A stretch of 64,000 nt of DNA from Cryomorphaceae bacterium (GCA_027483605.1 JAIXUE010000003.1:31566-95565); one strand, 5' to 3'. Shown: positions 1 through 8,399, numbered from the stretch's first letter. Numbers and translations are program-made. Notes: generated by a model from the letters alone, not told the origin.

Positions 1-318
1 GTCATTTTGTAGAAAAGTGGTAGCCAATAAAAACATCAAAAAGGGCCCCACAAGCCAAGTGATGAGCAGAGAAAGAAAGAGCAATTTCCTATTTTGAAAA
101 ACAATTGGGATTTTTTTGAAATCGACCTTCACCAACGGAGGGATCATCATGATGATCAACCCTATGGCCAATGGGATATTGGTCGTTCCAACGGCAAATT
201 GATTGAGCCATTGATCCATATTCGGAAAAATGTTTCCGAGTACAACTCCTATACCCATGGCTAAAAAAATCCAAAGGGTTAAAAAGCGATCGACGAAATT
301 GAGTCTGCGGTTTTTCAT
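1..318 (-). CDS. acr3: Arsenite efflux permease, ACR3 family (3' part outside window)
   Basis: Only the first 106 codons are present; the gene runs off the left edge. It is not in the ORF track in this frame. Reading from the ATG at 318 gives MKNRRLNFVDRFLTLWIFLA and then at least two further hydrophobic stretches. The 'DRFLTLWIFLAMGIGVVLG' type of N-terminus is characteristic of ACR3 arsenite/H+ antiporters of the bile acid:sodium symporter superfamily. It would pump arsenite out across the inner membrane. It follows arsR and a DUF6428-like gene on the same strand with only 12 bp between, so it is most likely the third gene of the ars operon. The catalytic cysteine of ACR3 lies beyond the window and cannot be checked. 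Confidence 0.85.
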   Translation of the reverse strand, partial: MKNRRLNFVDRFLTLWIFLAMGIGVVLGNIFPNMDQWLNQFAVGTTNIPLAIGLIIMMIPPLVKVDFKKIPIVFQNRKLLFLSLLITWLVGPFLMFLLATTFLQND

Positions 319-330
319 ACTTGCGATTTT

Positions 331-798
331 TTAACAACAGCCTGAACCAGGTTGGCAGCTCGTTTGTTTTTGCATTTCTTTGGGCAATTGAGTTTCGGGA
401 ATTCCACAATGTCCGGGTGCGAGACATGTGGTTTGTTTTGCCACAAATTGAAAACCAAAATCTTGGACCGATAAACCATAGGATTCAATTGTTTGACCTT
501 GGTATTCAACTTCTATTTCTTCATCTTTTAACCCAAAAAGTTGTTCGGACTTTTCGATGATGTCAAGTAGTTTGTTTGTACTCATGCGGTGCTCGGTGTC
601 ATTGGCAAGCCAAACTTGCATCGTGGCCTTGCGTTCTTGGCGCACCACGCCACTACAATCTACATAACTTTTGAGCACGAGGCCAATTTCAGTTATGTGG
701 TAATGTGGTTCAACAGGAATTCCATTTAGGTTGATAAATGATGGGTTTGCTTCTGGCTTTGCCAAGCGCAAAGCACTTTTGAATTGAGAGATTTTCAT
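331..798 (-). CDS. DUF6428-like protein of arsenic operons
   Basis: A 155-residue protein if translation begins at the ATG at 798 (MKISQFKSAL), which overlaps the arsR stop codon by ATGA; the track's longer version adds 29 unlikely residues. It resembles the DUF6428 family that accompanies arsR in Bacteroidota. The body is soluble and the C-terminus is cysteine-rich, ending SCQPGSGCC, with further cysteines in TTCLAPGHCG, which would suit binding of arsenite or another thiophilic metal. No enzymatic motif is visible. Its place between the ArsR repressor and the ACR3 pump ties it to arsenic handling, but the biochemical role is unknown. The family name is from memory of similar proteins and is not certain. 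Confidence 0.75.
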   Translation of the reverse strand: MKISQFKSALRLAKPEANPSFINLNGIPVEPHYHITEIGLVLKSYVDCSGVVRQERKATMQVWLANDTEHRMSTNKLLDIIEKSEQLFGLKDEEIEVEYQGQTIESYGLSVQDFGFQFVAKQTTCLAPGHCGIPETQLPKEMQKQTSCQPGSGCC

Positions 799-1121
799 GG
801 GCAACAAGTTGTTGTGTTCGATACTTGAATTTGTTTGATAAACGCGTCTAAAAATGGGAATTGCGTGCCATTGATGCAATAGCAAACTGATGTTCCGGAG
901 ATTTCTCCTTTGATGAGGCCTGCAGTTTTGAGTTCTTGAAGGTGTCTTGAAATACTGGCTTGCGAAAGCGGTAGTTCAGCAACAATGTCTCCACAAATAC
1001 AAGCGGATTGAGCCGATATATATTGGAGAATGGCTATTCTTGCCGGATGCCCGAGAGCCTTGAAGATGCTTGCAAGCGCTAAAGTTTGATCCGTGTAGGT
1101 TTCGGTTTTGGTAATACCCAT
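795..1121 (-). CDS. arsR: ArsR-family metalloregulatory repressor
   Basis: A 108-residue winged-helix repressor. The recognition helix region LSQASISRHLQELKTAGLI is typical of ArsR/SmtB proteins. The SACICGDIV segment sits where the C-x-C arsenite site (ELCVCDL) of classical ArsR lies, and a further CC pair stands at the C-terminus (TTTCCP). As(III) binding would release it from DNA and switch on the operon. It is the first gene of the ars operon and overlaps the next gene by 4 bp. A perfect 7-bp inverted repeat with 6-bp spacer lies 80-100 bp upstream and is a candidate operator. Confidence 0.92.
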   Translation of the reverse strand: MGITKTETYTDQTLALASIFKALGHPARIAILQYISAQSACICGDIVAELPLSQASISRHLQELKTAGLIKGEISGTSVCYCINGTQFPFLDAFIKQIQVSNTTTCCP

Positions 1122-1200
1122 TTGGTGAATTTAGTAGAATTAAATGTATCTGAATTGCAAAGTTCTATTATTGAATTACAAGATATTAAATTATATATTG

Positions 1201-1220
1201 CAATATTACGATTAATATTG
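1201..1220. promoter_or_regulatory. Candidate ArsR operator (inverted repeat)
   Basis: CAATATT-ACGATT-AATATTG is a perfect 7-bp inverted repeat around a 6-bp spacer, within an AT-rich 145-bp region between arsR and the LOG gene. It begins 80 bp upstream of the arsR ATG. ArsR proteins bind short dyads of this kind near their own promoter; assigning this one to ArsR is inference. Confidence 0.45.
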
Positions 1221-1266
1221 ATACAACTTAACTTTTCGATCCATTGTCCCTGTAAAAATCATGAAT

Positions 1267-1845
1267 TTACCTCAAGCTGCCTGCATCGCGCAAGCCTTTG
1301 TTCCAAATGTGCGCAACTCGGATTGCAGGAACAACCTCTTCAGGCCTGTCTACTATTGTGTATAAATGCTTCAATTCATCGGGCATAAAACGCTCTTCTA
1401 CTGCTTTTTGCATGAGTAAGTTGAACACATCGAAATAACCGCGTGTATTGAGCAATACGATGGGTTTGGTGAATTGCGCGAGCTTTTTGAGTGTAATGGC
1501 TTCAAAGAGCTCTTCAAAAGTACCGGGGCCACCGGGTAGCGCTATCAACGCATCGGTACCTTCTAAAAATTTAGCTTTGCGTTCATGCATCGTTTGCGTA
1601 TAAACAAAGTCCGACACACCCTTGTGCCCCCACTCTACTTCGTTCATAAACTGAGGCATGATGCCTTTGATTTGGCCGCCAGCCGCTAAAACGCTGTCGG
1701 CGAGTTGGCCCATGAGGCCTGAAGAACCACCGCCAAAAACTACTTTGATATCGTTGTCGACGAGCAAATGCGCCAAGCGCGACGTTGCTTCAAAGTAATC
1801 GGAATGAATATGCCCGCTAGAGGCACAGTAGACACATACTTGCAT
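1267..1845 (-). CDS. LOG family protein (cytokinin riboside 5'-monophosphate phosphoribohydrolase type, TIGR00730)
   Basis: A 192-residue Rossmann-fold protein of normal length for the LOG/lysine-decarboxylase-like family. The two diagnostic motifs are present: VFGGGSSGLMG near residue 35-46 and PGGPGTFEELFE (the PGGxGTxxE motif) near residue 104-115. Family members cleave nucleoside 5'-monophosphates to free base and ribose 5-phosphate; in bacteria this is usually nucleotide salvage or housekeeping. It stands alone on the minus strand, about 145 bp from arsR and 44 bp from the AraC-type gene, with no clear operon partner. Confidence 0.9.
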   Translation of the reverse strand: MQVCVYCASSGHIHSDYFEATSRLAHLLVDNDIKVVFGGGSSGLMGQLADSVLAAGGQIKGIMPQFMNEVEWGHKGVSDFVYTQTMHERKAKFLEGTDALIALPGGPGTFEELFEAITLKKLAQFTKPIVLLNTRGYFDVFNLLMQKAVEERFMPDELKHLYTIVDRPEEVVPAIRVAHIWNKGLRDAGSLR

Positions 1846-1889
1846 GGCCTAAAGATAAAAACAACTCTTATTTCCCATGCGAATAATGC

Positions 1890-2465
1890 TTAAAATGTGA
1901 TCTTTCCGATGTCCTCTAAGGCAATCCGATGGGCGCCAGCCATCTTTCGAAATTGCGAAGGGGAGAATCCTGTCGTTTTTTTGAATTGATTAGAGAGATG
2001 TGCAATACTACTGTAATGCATTTTGTAAGAGATTTCAGATAAATTCATCTCGCGTTCAAGCAGGAGTTCTTTGATGCGCTCAACTTTATGTAGTATGATG
2101 AATTGCTGAATGCTCATGTTGTTTTCGGCATGGAAAACATTGGACAAATAAGTATAGTTTAGGTTGGTTTGTTCACTCAGGTAACTAGAGAAATTAGTTT
2201 TGATCTGCTCATCTGAATGATGTACCATCTGAATGACAATTAGTTTAATCTTTTCAGAGAGCAACATTTTTTTTTCTTTGATCAAATCTAGCCCCACTTG
2301 CTTTAGCTTGAACTGAAAATCGAGCTCTTGAATTGTGCTCATTTTTTGTTCAAGGCTCACCTCACCGAGTTTGATTTGCTGAAAAGGAAGACCCATATCT
2401 AGGAGGATGCCAATGACTTGACTGATGCAACTATTACTCACCATGTTTTTGATCTGTTTTTTCAT
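1890..2465 (-). CDS. AraC-family transcriptional regulator
   Basis: 191 residues. The C-terminal half carries an AraC-type double helix-turn-helix; the signature end HLSNQFKKTTGFSPSQFRKM is clear. The N-terminal half (about residues 1-90) has no recognisable ligand-binding domain, as in the short AraC-like proteins common in Bacteroidota. It is transcribed divergently from the galactan/galactose operon across 131 bp, so control of that operon is a reasonable guess, but such short AraC proteins are often unlinked to their neighbours. Confidence 0.88.
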   Translation of the reverse strand: MKKQIKNMVSNSCISQVIGILLDMGLPFQQIKLGEVSLEQKMSTIQELDFQFKLKQVGLDLIKEKKMLLSEKIKLIVIQMVHHSDEQIKTNFSSYLSEQTNLNYTYLSNVFHAENNMSIQQFIILHKVERIKELLLEREMNLSEISYKMHYSSIAHLSNQFKKTTGFSPSQFRKMAGAHRIALEDIGKITF

Positions 2466-2550
2466 AATTTGATAGCTAGAGATGAGAGTAAGGTCAGCAT
2501 TTATTTTGAATCTAGATGTAACTTATGTTGCAGAGCCTAGGCGAGCTGTT

Positions 2551-2577
2551 TTGTCTTGTGCTTTCTGCTTATCTTTG
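2551..2577 (+). promoter_or_regulatory. Candidate Bacteroidota promoter of the galactan/galactose operon
   Basis: TTG (2551-2553, in a TTTTG run), 16 bp, then TATCTTTG (2570-2577) match the -33 TTTG / -7 TAnnTTTG consensus of the Bacteroidota primary sigma factor. The -7 box ends 19 bp before the ATG of the epimerase gene. Confidence 0.6.
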
Positions 2578-2596
2578 AGTATGAAACAAAAACAAG

Positions 2597-3613
2597 ATGG
2601 CATCAGGTGTTCACATCATTGATTTAAAGGCATGTGCTGATGAGCGCCCCGTTTACCAGGTCCTCCTTGCCCATGCCCACGCAACGGTTTCCTTGTTTTC
2701 TTTCGGGGCAACACTTCAAAGTTTGACATTAGACCTGCCCGGATTTGCCAGGCGGGATGTTGTGTTGGGTTATCCGGATTGGAGAACCTATCAGAAAACG
2801 TTTGATTTTTCTGGTAACGCCTACATGGGCAGTATCATTGGGCCAATTGCCGGTCGCTTGGGTCGGGCAAGCATCCCGTGGAAAGATGGCAGTTGGTCTT
2901 TTGAACCCAATGAAGGTGTCAATTTACTTCATGGGGGTCGCAATTGTTTTTCAAATCACAATTGGAAAATCAAAAGTATAGCGCAAGCACCTTATCCAAG
3001 TGTTACTTTTGAACTCGAAGAAAAAGAGAAATTTAATTTACCCGGGCGCTTGAATTGTCAGGTTACGTATACCCTGATGGAAATGGAAATTCAAATTCAA
3101 ATTGAAACCATGGCATTGGAGGATACGATTGCCAATCCAACACAGCACGGTTATTTCAATCCGAATGGACATCAAGGCAGTGTGTTAGCTGCACAAACTT
3201 TTGTCTTTACTGAAAAATACTTAGAACTCAATCGGGAAAAACTACCTTCTGGTGTGCTTTTAAAAATCTCGGAAAATAGTGACCCGAATGAACCCCTACT
3301 TCTATCTGAGTTTGTTCAATATCCTCATGTAGACACTGCTTTTCTTTTGAATAAAAAACAGCGTCAGGCTCGATTAATAGCCGCAGATGGCTTTCAGTTG
3401 CAGTTTTCAACGAATCAACCCATTTTTCAGGTTTATATTGGTGGCGAGGTTGCTTTTCAAGGAAAAGAAGGCCAGGTATATCACCGGCACTCCGGCATTT
3501 GTTTGGAGCAACAAGCAGAGCCCGATGCGCCCAATCACGAGCATTTTAGCGATATTTACCTAAATAAAGGCCAAGCAAAAATCAATTCACTCACCATTCA
3601 ATTTGAACAATGA
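2597..3613 (+). CDS. galM: Aldose 1-epimerase (mutarotase)
   Basis: 338 residues, the usual length. It interconverts alpha and beta anomers of galactose or glucose, supplying alpha-galactose to galactokinase. Visible active-site landmarks are His112 in NLLHGG, His184 in PTQHGYFN (the catalytic acid position) and Glu304 in ICLEQQAEPDAPN (the catalytic base position). There is no signal peptide, so it is cytoplasmic. It is the first gene of a four-gene operon and its stop overlaps the next start (ATGA). The ATG at 2597 fits the promoter upstream; the earlier ATG at 2581 is out of frame. Confidence 0.93.
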   Translation: MASGVHIIDLKACADERPVYQVLLAHAHATVSLFSFGATLQSLTLDLPGFARRDVVLGYPDWRTYQKTFDFSGNAYMGSIIGPIAGRLGRASIPWKDGSWSFEPNEGVNLLHGGRNCFSNHNWKIKSIAQAPYPSVTFELEEKEKFNLPGRLNCQVTYTLMEMEIQIQIETMALEDTIANPTQHGYFNPNGHQGSVLAAQTFVFTEKYLELNREKLPSGVLLKISENSDPNEPLLLSEFVQYPHVDTAFLLNKKQRQARLIAADGFQLQFSTNQPIFQVYIGGEVAFQGKEGQVYHRHSGICLEQQAEPDAPNHEHFSDIYLNKGQAKINSLTIQFEQ

Positions 3614-4656
3614 ACAAGTATTTTCACTTCCTGTTTTTACTTTCTTTTTCCTTGTCTTTATTGGCTTGTAAAGATAAACCCAAGCCCAAACCACCTACTC
3701 CGCCGGCGCCAACCACCTTCTTCAAAGGAGCAGACGTCAGTTGGTTGCCTCAAATGGAAGCCACAGGTTACGTATTTTACGATGAAAATGGCAACCCCTC
3801 GGATTGCCTAGACCTGCTCATGGCCAGAGGAATCAATGCGGTGCGCTTGCGGGTATTTGTTCATCCCAGTAGTGACAAGATAAGCGGGCATTGCAGCCCC
3901 GAAGAAACCGCACAAATGGCGCTGCGTGCCAAAGAAAAAGGCCTAGACGTCATGATCAACTTCCATTACTCCGATACCTGGGCCGACCCTGCGCATCAAA
4001 CCAAACCCGCCACTTGGGCCAATGTGTCATTTACTGCGCTTCAAGATTCTGTTTACGCGCATACACAATACACCCTCAACTTGCTCAAGCAAGTGGGCGT
4101 AACACCAAAGTGGGTGCAAATTGGCAACGAGATTCCGAGTGGTATGCTTTGGCCGCAAGGTCATATAGACAATCCGCAGCAACTCGCGCAGCTGATCAAT
4201 AAAGGGCATCAGGCCGTCAAAGACATTGATACGAGCATCCAAACAATTGTACATATTGATCAGGGCAACGACAACGCGCGTTTCCGTTGGTTTTTCGATC
4301 TGCTGACACAAAACGGAGCGCAGTTTGACATCATTGGCGCCTCTTATTATCCGCATTGGTTGGGTACCGACTACACCGTTACCATTGCAGATCTTGGCAA
4401 CAACCTACAAGATATGGTCACGCGCTACAACAAACCAGTAATGGTAGTGGAAGTCGGTGGCGACTACTGGCAGGTTCAAAATTCCAAAGACCTACTTGTT
4501 GCAACAATTGGCGCAGCCCAAGACGTTCCCAACAACGGTTGTTTAGGCGTTTTTTACTGGGAACCACAAGGTGCCAAGCCTTGGAGTGGTTATCAGCTCA
4601 ATTGCTGGCAAGACAACGGCCGCCCCTCACCTGCCCTCGACGCATTTTTATACTAA
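3610..4656 (+). CDS. Arabinogalactan endo-beta-1,4-galactanase, GH53, lipoprotein
   Basis: 348 residues with a lipoprotein signal (SLSLLAC, lipid-bearing Cys20) followed by a proline/lysine-rich spacer KPKPKPPTPPAP. The GH53 domain begins at FFKGADVSWLPQME. Glu174 in WVQIGNEIPSGML matches the acid/base and Glu281 in VMVVEVGGDYW the nucleophile of clan GH-A enzymes. It cuts beta-1,4-galactan side chains of type I arabinogalactan or pectin, probably at the cell surface or in the periplasm, giving galacto-oligosaccharides for the GH2 enzyme downstream. It overlaps galM by 4 bp and lies 18 bp before the GH2 gene. No SusC/SusD pair is present in the window. Confidence 0.93.
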   Translation: MNKYFHFLFLLSFSLSLLACKDKPKPKPPTPPAPTTFFKGADVSWLPQMEATGYVFYDENGNPSDCLDLLMARGINAVRLRVFVHPSSDKISGHCSPEETAQMALRAKEKGLDVMINFHYSDTWADPAHQTKPATWANVSFTALQDSVYAHTQYTLNLLKQVGVTPKWVQIGNEIPSGMLWPQGHIDNPQQLAQLINKGHQAVKDIDTSIQTIVHIDQGNDNARFRWFFDLLTQNGAQFDIIGASYYPHWLGTDYTVTIADLGNNLQDMVTRYNKPVMVVEVGGDYWQVQNSKDLLVATIGAAQDVPNNGCLGVFYWEPQGAKPWSGYQLNCWQDNGRPSPALDAFLY

Positions 4657-4674
4657 GCTCATTTCTTTGTGCTC

Positions 4675-6933
4675 ATGAAAAACCTCCTTTTTTCCTTCAT
4701 TTTCATATTGTTTTGTTCCTATTCCTTTGGGCAACTTCAGCGAACTCTTTTCAACGATAATTGGGAATTTCAAGCAAAACCTTCGGACCCTGTTTCCATT
4801 GTCTCGTTGCCACACACGCCTCAATTAGAACCTCTAGTGATGAACGGTCAGTTTATTGGAGAGGTCGTTTACCGCAAAAGATTCGATTATCAGTTGCAAA
4901 AAGGCCGACGGCTTTTGCTGCATTTTGAAGGTGCCATGCATACGGCAAGTGTCGCGTTGAATGGCAAAATCATCGGTAACCATGTGGGTGGTTACTTGCC
5001 TTTTGAGGTGGACTTAACTGAAGCGCTTCTAGATTCTGCAAATGTTCTCGAAGTTTATTTAGACAACCGAGAAGATCCCACTATTCCACCAGGCAAGGCC
5101 ATCAAAGAACTCGATTTCTATTACCATGCCGGCATTTACCGCAATGTATGGTTAGAAGAAGTGGGTGGCATTCAAATACAAGATCCTTATTTTCAAACCA
5201 TAGATGCCAATACATCAGCGGCTATACTTCAACTTGATTTCGAATTAGCATATCAATCCGATTGGATCAACTTACCGCTGCAAGTTGTGGCAAGATTGGG
5301 AGAGCTTACATTCGCACTGACCAATGAATCATTTATAGATTCTACAAATGTCATTTCCTACACCGGTAAACTCAACCTGAAAACTCCTCAATTGTGGTCG
5401 CCTTCCGATCCGAATCTCTATGATTTAAAGATTGCTGTTATTTATGCACAAGACACCATTGCAAGGCAAGTTTTAAAAGTGGGCATTCGCAAGCCTGAAT
5501 TGAAGGCTGACGGTTTTTACCTGAATGGCACCAAACTCTTTTTGAATGGCACCAACAGACATCAGGAGTATCCGTACGTGGGTAATGCAGTTCCCGACAA
5601 CGCACAAAAACGAGATGCGCAATTGATCAAAGATGCAGGTTTTAATTTTGTCCGGCTTTCGCATTATCCGCAAGCACCCGCTTTTTACGAGGCCTGCGAC
5701 GAACTTGGCCTCATTGTCATGGACGCCATTCCTGGTTGGCAATATTTGAATACTTCATCGATTTTTACGCAAAGATGTAAAAATGACCTACATGCTTTGA
5801 CTTATAGAGACCGCAACCACCCTAGTGTCATTTTCTGGGAAAACTCACTCAATGAAACCGCCATGCCAGAGGAATTCATGCTGGATATGAACCGCATTTT
5901 AAAAGCGCAAATCGGCGCCAATGGTTTTTCTGCGGGTTGGCTTGATCACCCGAGTTACGATGTATTTATCCCTGCTCGCCAGCACGCCAAGGCCCCCGAC
6001 TACTGGGCGAACTACAAGCCCAAAGCGAAGGCGCTGCTCATTGCCGAATACGGAGACTGGGAATATTATGCGCAAAATGCAGGTTTCAATCAAACGCAAT
6101 TTGCCGATTTAGCACCTACGGAAAGAAATTCAAGGCATTTGCGTGGCGCTTCAGAAAAAGCATTGTTACAACAAGCTTACAATTTTCAAGAAGCCTCAAA
6201 TTCCAATCGCAAGGGTGCAAATATCATTGGTGAAGCCAATTGGGTTTGTTTTGATTACAACCGCGGATACAGTCCTGATTTAGAGGCATCTGGAATTTAC
6301 GACATCACGCGTTTGCCCAAATATGCGGTAGATTTTTATAAGAGTCAGTTGCTTGACGCTACTAAAAAACCTTATGTCAAAATTGCGACGAATTGGACTG
6401 CGTTGTCGCCAACAAGCGTAACGGTCTATTCAAATTGCGAACAAGTAGAGTTGTTTTTAAACGACAAAACCATTCTTAAAAAAACAGCGGCCCCAGGTAA
6501 GGCATCGGATTATTTACCGCACCCACCTTTTCAATTTGAAATCCCTGCTTTTGAATCCGGAAAGCTTGTTGCTAGAGGCTTCAGGCGTCAAGTCAGAGTA
6601 GCCTCAGACCAGGTTCAAACACCAGGAAAACCAGTTCGAATCATCCTAGAATTGGATACACTTCAACATGGAATTGATACTGCAAAAGCCGATCTTATTT
6701 TTGTGCGTGCCAAACTCCTCGATGCAAATGGAACAATTGTACCAACTCATAACTATAAAGTAACTTTCAGCGTCCAGGCGCAAGATGCAGGTCTTGTTTG
6801 TCCTGCAATTCAGCCTATTGAGGCTGGTATTGCCTCCGCTTTACTGAGAACTGAGGCGCCCAAAAATCCCATTACAATTAAGGTGTCACTTCCTGCCTTA
6901 GGTTTGAATGACCAACTCATTTGGCTACCATGA
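4675..6933 (+). CDS. Glycoside hydrolase family 2, probable beta-galactosidase
   Basis: 752 residues from the ATG at 4675; the track's start at 4669 is a GTG two codons earlier and less likely. A signal peptide ends near YSFGQ. The order is GH2 sugar-binding domain (about 25-165), immunoglobulin-like domain (to about 275), TIM barrel (about 280-560), and C-terminal DUF4982-like and Ig-like domains. Glu394 in SLNETAMP is the expected acid/base and Glu458 in LLIAEYGDWEYY the expected nucleophile; NGTNRHQEYP is the usual barrel-entry motif. In context it removes terminal beta-galactose from galactan fragments released by GH53. It overlaps galK by ATGA, indicating translational coupling. Confidence 0.92.
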   Translation: MKNLLFSFIFILFCSYSFGQLQRTLFNDNWEFQAKPSDPVSIVSLPHTPQLEPLVMNGQFIGEVVYRKRFDYQLQKGRRLLLHFEGAMHTASVALNGKIIGNHVGGYLPFEVDLTEALLDSANVLEVYLDNREDPTIPPGKAIKELDFYYHAGIYRNVWLEEVGGIQIQDPYFQTIDANTSAAILQLDFELAYQSDWINLPLQVVARLGELTFALTNESFIDSTNVISYTGKLNLKTPQLWSPSDPNLYDLKIAVIYAQDTIARQVLKVGIRKPELKADGFYLNGTKLFLNGTNRHQEYPYVGNAVPDNAQKRDAQLIKDAGFNFVRLSHYPQAPAFYEACDELGLIVMDAIPGWQYLNTSSIFTQRCKNDLHALTYRDRNHPSVIFWENSLNETAMPEEFMLDMNRILKAQIGANGFSAGWLDHPSYDVFIPARQHAKAPDYWANYKPKAKALLIAEYGDWEYYAQNAGFNQTQFADLAPTERNSRHLRGASEKALLQQAYNFQEASNSNRKGANIIGEANWVCFDYNRGYSPDLEASGIYDITRLPKYAVDFYKSQLLDATKKPYVKIATNWTALSPTSVTVYSNCEQVELFLNDKTILKKTAAPGKASDYLPHPPFQFEIPAFESGKLVARGFRRQVRVASDQVQTPGKPVRIILELDTLQHGIDTAKADLIFVRAKLLDANGTIVPTHNYKVTFSVQAQDAGLVCPAIQPIEAGIASALLRTEAPKNPITIKVSLPALGLNDQLIWLP

Positions 6934-8069
6934 AACAACTCCGCGTTTTAGCACCTGGCCGTATCAATCTATTGGGCGAGCACCTCGACTACAATCAGGG
7001 TATAGTATTGCCAGCCGCTATTGATCGTTATATTGAATTTGATTTCAAAGAAATAGAAGGTTCAAGGGTTTTGATTGAGGCGCTTGATTTAAAGGAACAG
7101 TGGGCGTTTTCTTGGGATGAATTAAATACTTCACTGCCAGCAGGTTGGAAGATTTATGTTAAGGGAGTTTTCCTTTTAATGGGTTTTGACTCCCACTCCA
7201 CGTTGGGCCTTCATATCCGTTTCAAAAGTACTATTCCAATTGGCGCTGGCCTTTCTTCCTCAGCTGCGCTCTGCTGTGGCTTGGCTTTTGGCCTCAATGA
7301 ATTTTACGCACTCGGTAAAACGCGCATGGAACTTGCTTTGCTTTCACAGCAAACAGAGCATGAGTTTGCCGGGGTCAAATGCGGCCTAATGGACCAAGTA
7401 GCATCGTTGTTTGGTCAAGCAAACCACTTACTTGCTTTTGATTGCATTTCAAACGAAATCACACCCTTTGAACTTCCATTGAATGGCGCCCAACTTTTTT
7501 TAATTGATTCTAAGGTCAAGCACAATCTAGCTTCCTCCGCCTACAATGAAAGAAGAGCCAGTATGGAGCATGCTTGGGCGTTGGCACAGGTTTTATTCCC
7601 CAACCTAAAGAACTGGCGCGATTTAAAACCAACTGAGTTAGCCCGATTGAACGCGAATTTAGACGCTACAACTCAAAAACGCTTGAGCTACGTAATCGTT
7701 GAAATGGCACGTGTGCAGGCAGTGCAAAAATTAGCCAACGAATTGGCTTTACTTGCTCCCAATCAAAATCCAGAAGCACTTCTTGCACAATTAGGCACTT
7801 GCCTCAATCAGACGCATGCAGGTCTTCGCAATTTATACGAAGTGAGTTGCCCGGAACTCGATTTTTTACATGAAGCAATTTGTGCCCAAAAAGGTGTCTG
7901 GGGTGCCCGAATGATGGGTGGTGGTTTTGGGGGTTGCTTGTTGGTTTTGGTTTCTCGAGAATTTGTATGCGATAACTTGCAAGCACTTGTTTCGAGTTAT
8001 AATTCGAATTACGGACTCCATTTAGAATGGATTGACATCCATTTAAGTGATGGTGTATACGTAGTTTGA
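6930..8069 (+). CDS. galK: Galactokinase
   Basis: 379 residues from the ATG at 6930, which overlaps the GH2 stop; the track uses a TTG three codons earlier. GHMP-kinase features are complete: the galactokinase signature GRINLLGEHLDYNQG (Leu where most enzymes have Thr in GEHTDY), the phosphate-binding PIGAGLSSSAAL, catalytic Asp155 in GLMDQVASLFG, and MMGGGFGGC near the C-terminus. It phosphorylates alpha-galactose to galactose 1-phosphate, the first step of the Leloir pathway. galT and galE are not in this window. It is the last gene of the operon; an XRE gene converges from the right after 21 bp. Confidence 0.95.
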   Translation: MKQLRVLAPGRINLLGEHLDYNQGIVLPAAIDRYIEFDFKEIEGSRVLIEALDLKEQWAFSWDELNTSLPAGWKIYVKGVFLLMGFDSHSTLGLHIRFKSTIPIGAGLSSSAALCCGLAFGLNEFYALGKTRMELALLSQQTEHEFAGVKCGLMDQVASLFGQANHLLAFDCISNEITPFELPLNGAQLFLIDSKVKHNLASSAYNERRASMEHAWALAQVLFPNLKNWRDLKPTELARLNANLDATTQKRLSYVIVEMARVQAVQKLANELALLAPNQNPEALLAQLGTCLNQTHAGLRNLYEVSCPELDFLHEAICAQKGVWGARMMGGGFGGCLLVLVSREFVCDNLQALVSSYNSNYGLHLEWIDIHLSDGVYVV

Positions 8070-8090
8070 TTAGGCTAAACCAGAAATATC

Positions 8091-8363
8091 CTATTTAGAA
8101 TTTAGTTGGTCATCACCAAAAAGGGATGTGTCAACCCCCTCAAAAAGTGTATTGATATCAATACCCAAGCCAGCAGCAATTTCTGCGAGATAATAGATGG
8201 TAGGATTGACCTTTCCTCTTTCTAGCCTATTGATGGATGGCTGATCTTTGCCGCAACGGTACGCTAGTTCCATTTGAGAGAAACCTTTCTTTACCCTTTC
8301 TTTTCGAACATTAAGTCCAATTGTTTTCAAATAAGCTTCACGTTCCACACCATGAAGTTCCAC
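8091..8363 (-). CDS. XRE-family helix-turn-helix regulator
   Basis: 90 residues with one Cro/CI-type HTH: NVRKERVKKGFSQMELAYRCG followed by QPSINRLERGKVNPTIYYLAEIA. There is no sensor or peptidase domain. No in-frame ATG exists upstream of the HTH, so the GTG at 8363 (or the GTG five codons on) is the start. A perfect 18-bp palindrome lies 18 bp upstream, in the short gap to the divergent membrane-protein gene, so it probably controls itself and perhaps that gene. Its convergent position relative to galK does not suggest a link with galactose use. Confidence 0.85.
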   Translation of the reverse strand: MELHGVEREAYLKTIGLNVRKERVKKGFSQMELAYRCGKDQPSINRLERGKVNPTIYYLAEIAAGLGIDINTLFEGVDTSLFGDDQLNSK

Positions 8364-8381
8364 ATTGTTGATCGCTTCAAT

Positions 8382-8399
8382 TATAACATATATGTTATA
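8382..8399. promoter_or_regulatory. Perfect 18-bp palindrome, candidate XRE operator
   Basis: TATAACATATATGTTATA is fully self-complementary. It lies between the divergent XRE gene (starting 8363) and the membrane-protein gene (starting 8463). Symmetric sites of this size directly before an XRE gene are the usual form of an autoregulatory operator. The AT-only flanks are a caution, but the central AACATATATGTT is not simple sequence. Confidence 0.55.

Noticed and set aside
89-427. 112-codon minus ORF at the left edge
   Set aside because: It overlaps acr3 in another frame, and the acr3 frame has clear family similarity and membrane helices.
4027-4356. 109-codon minus ORF inside the GH53 gene
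   Set aside because: It lies wholly within a gene with intact catalytic motifs; a shadow ORF.
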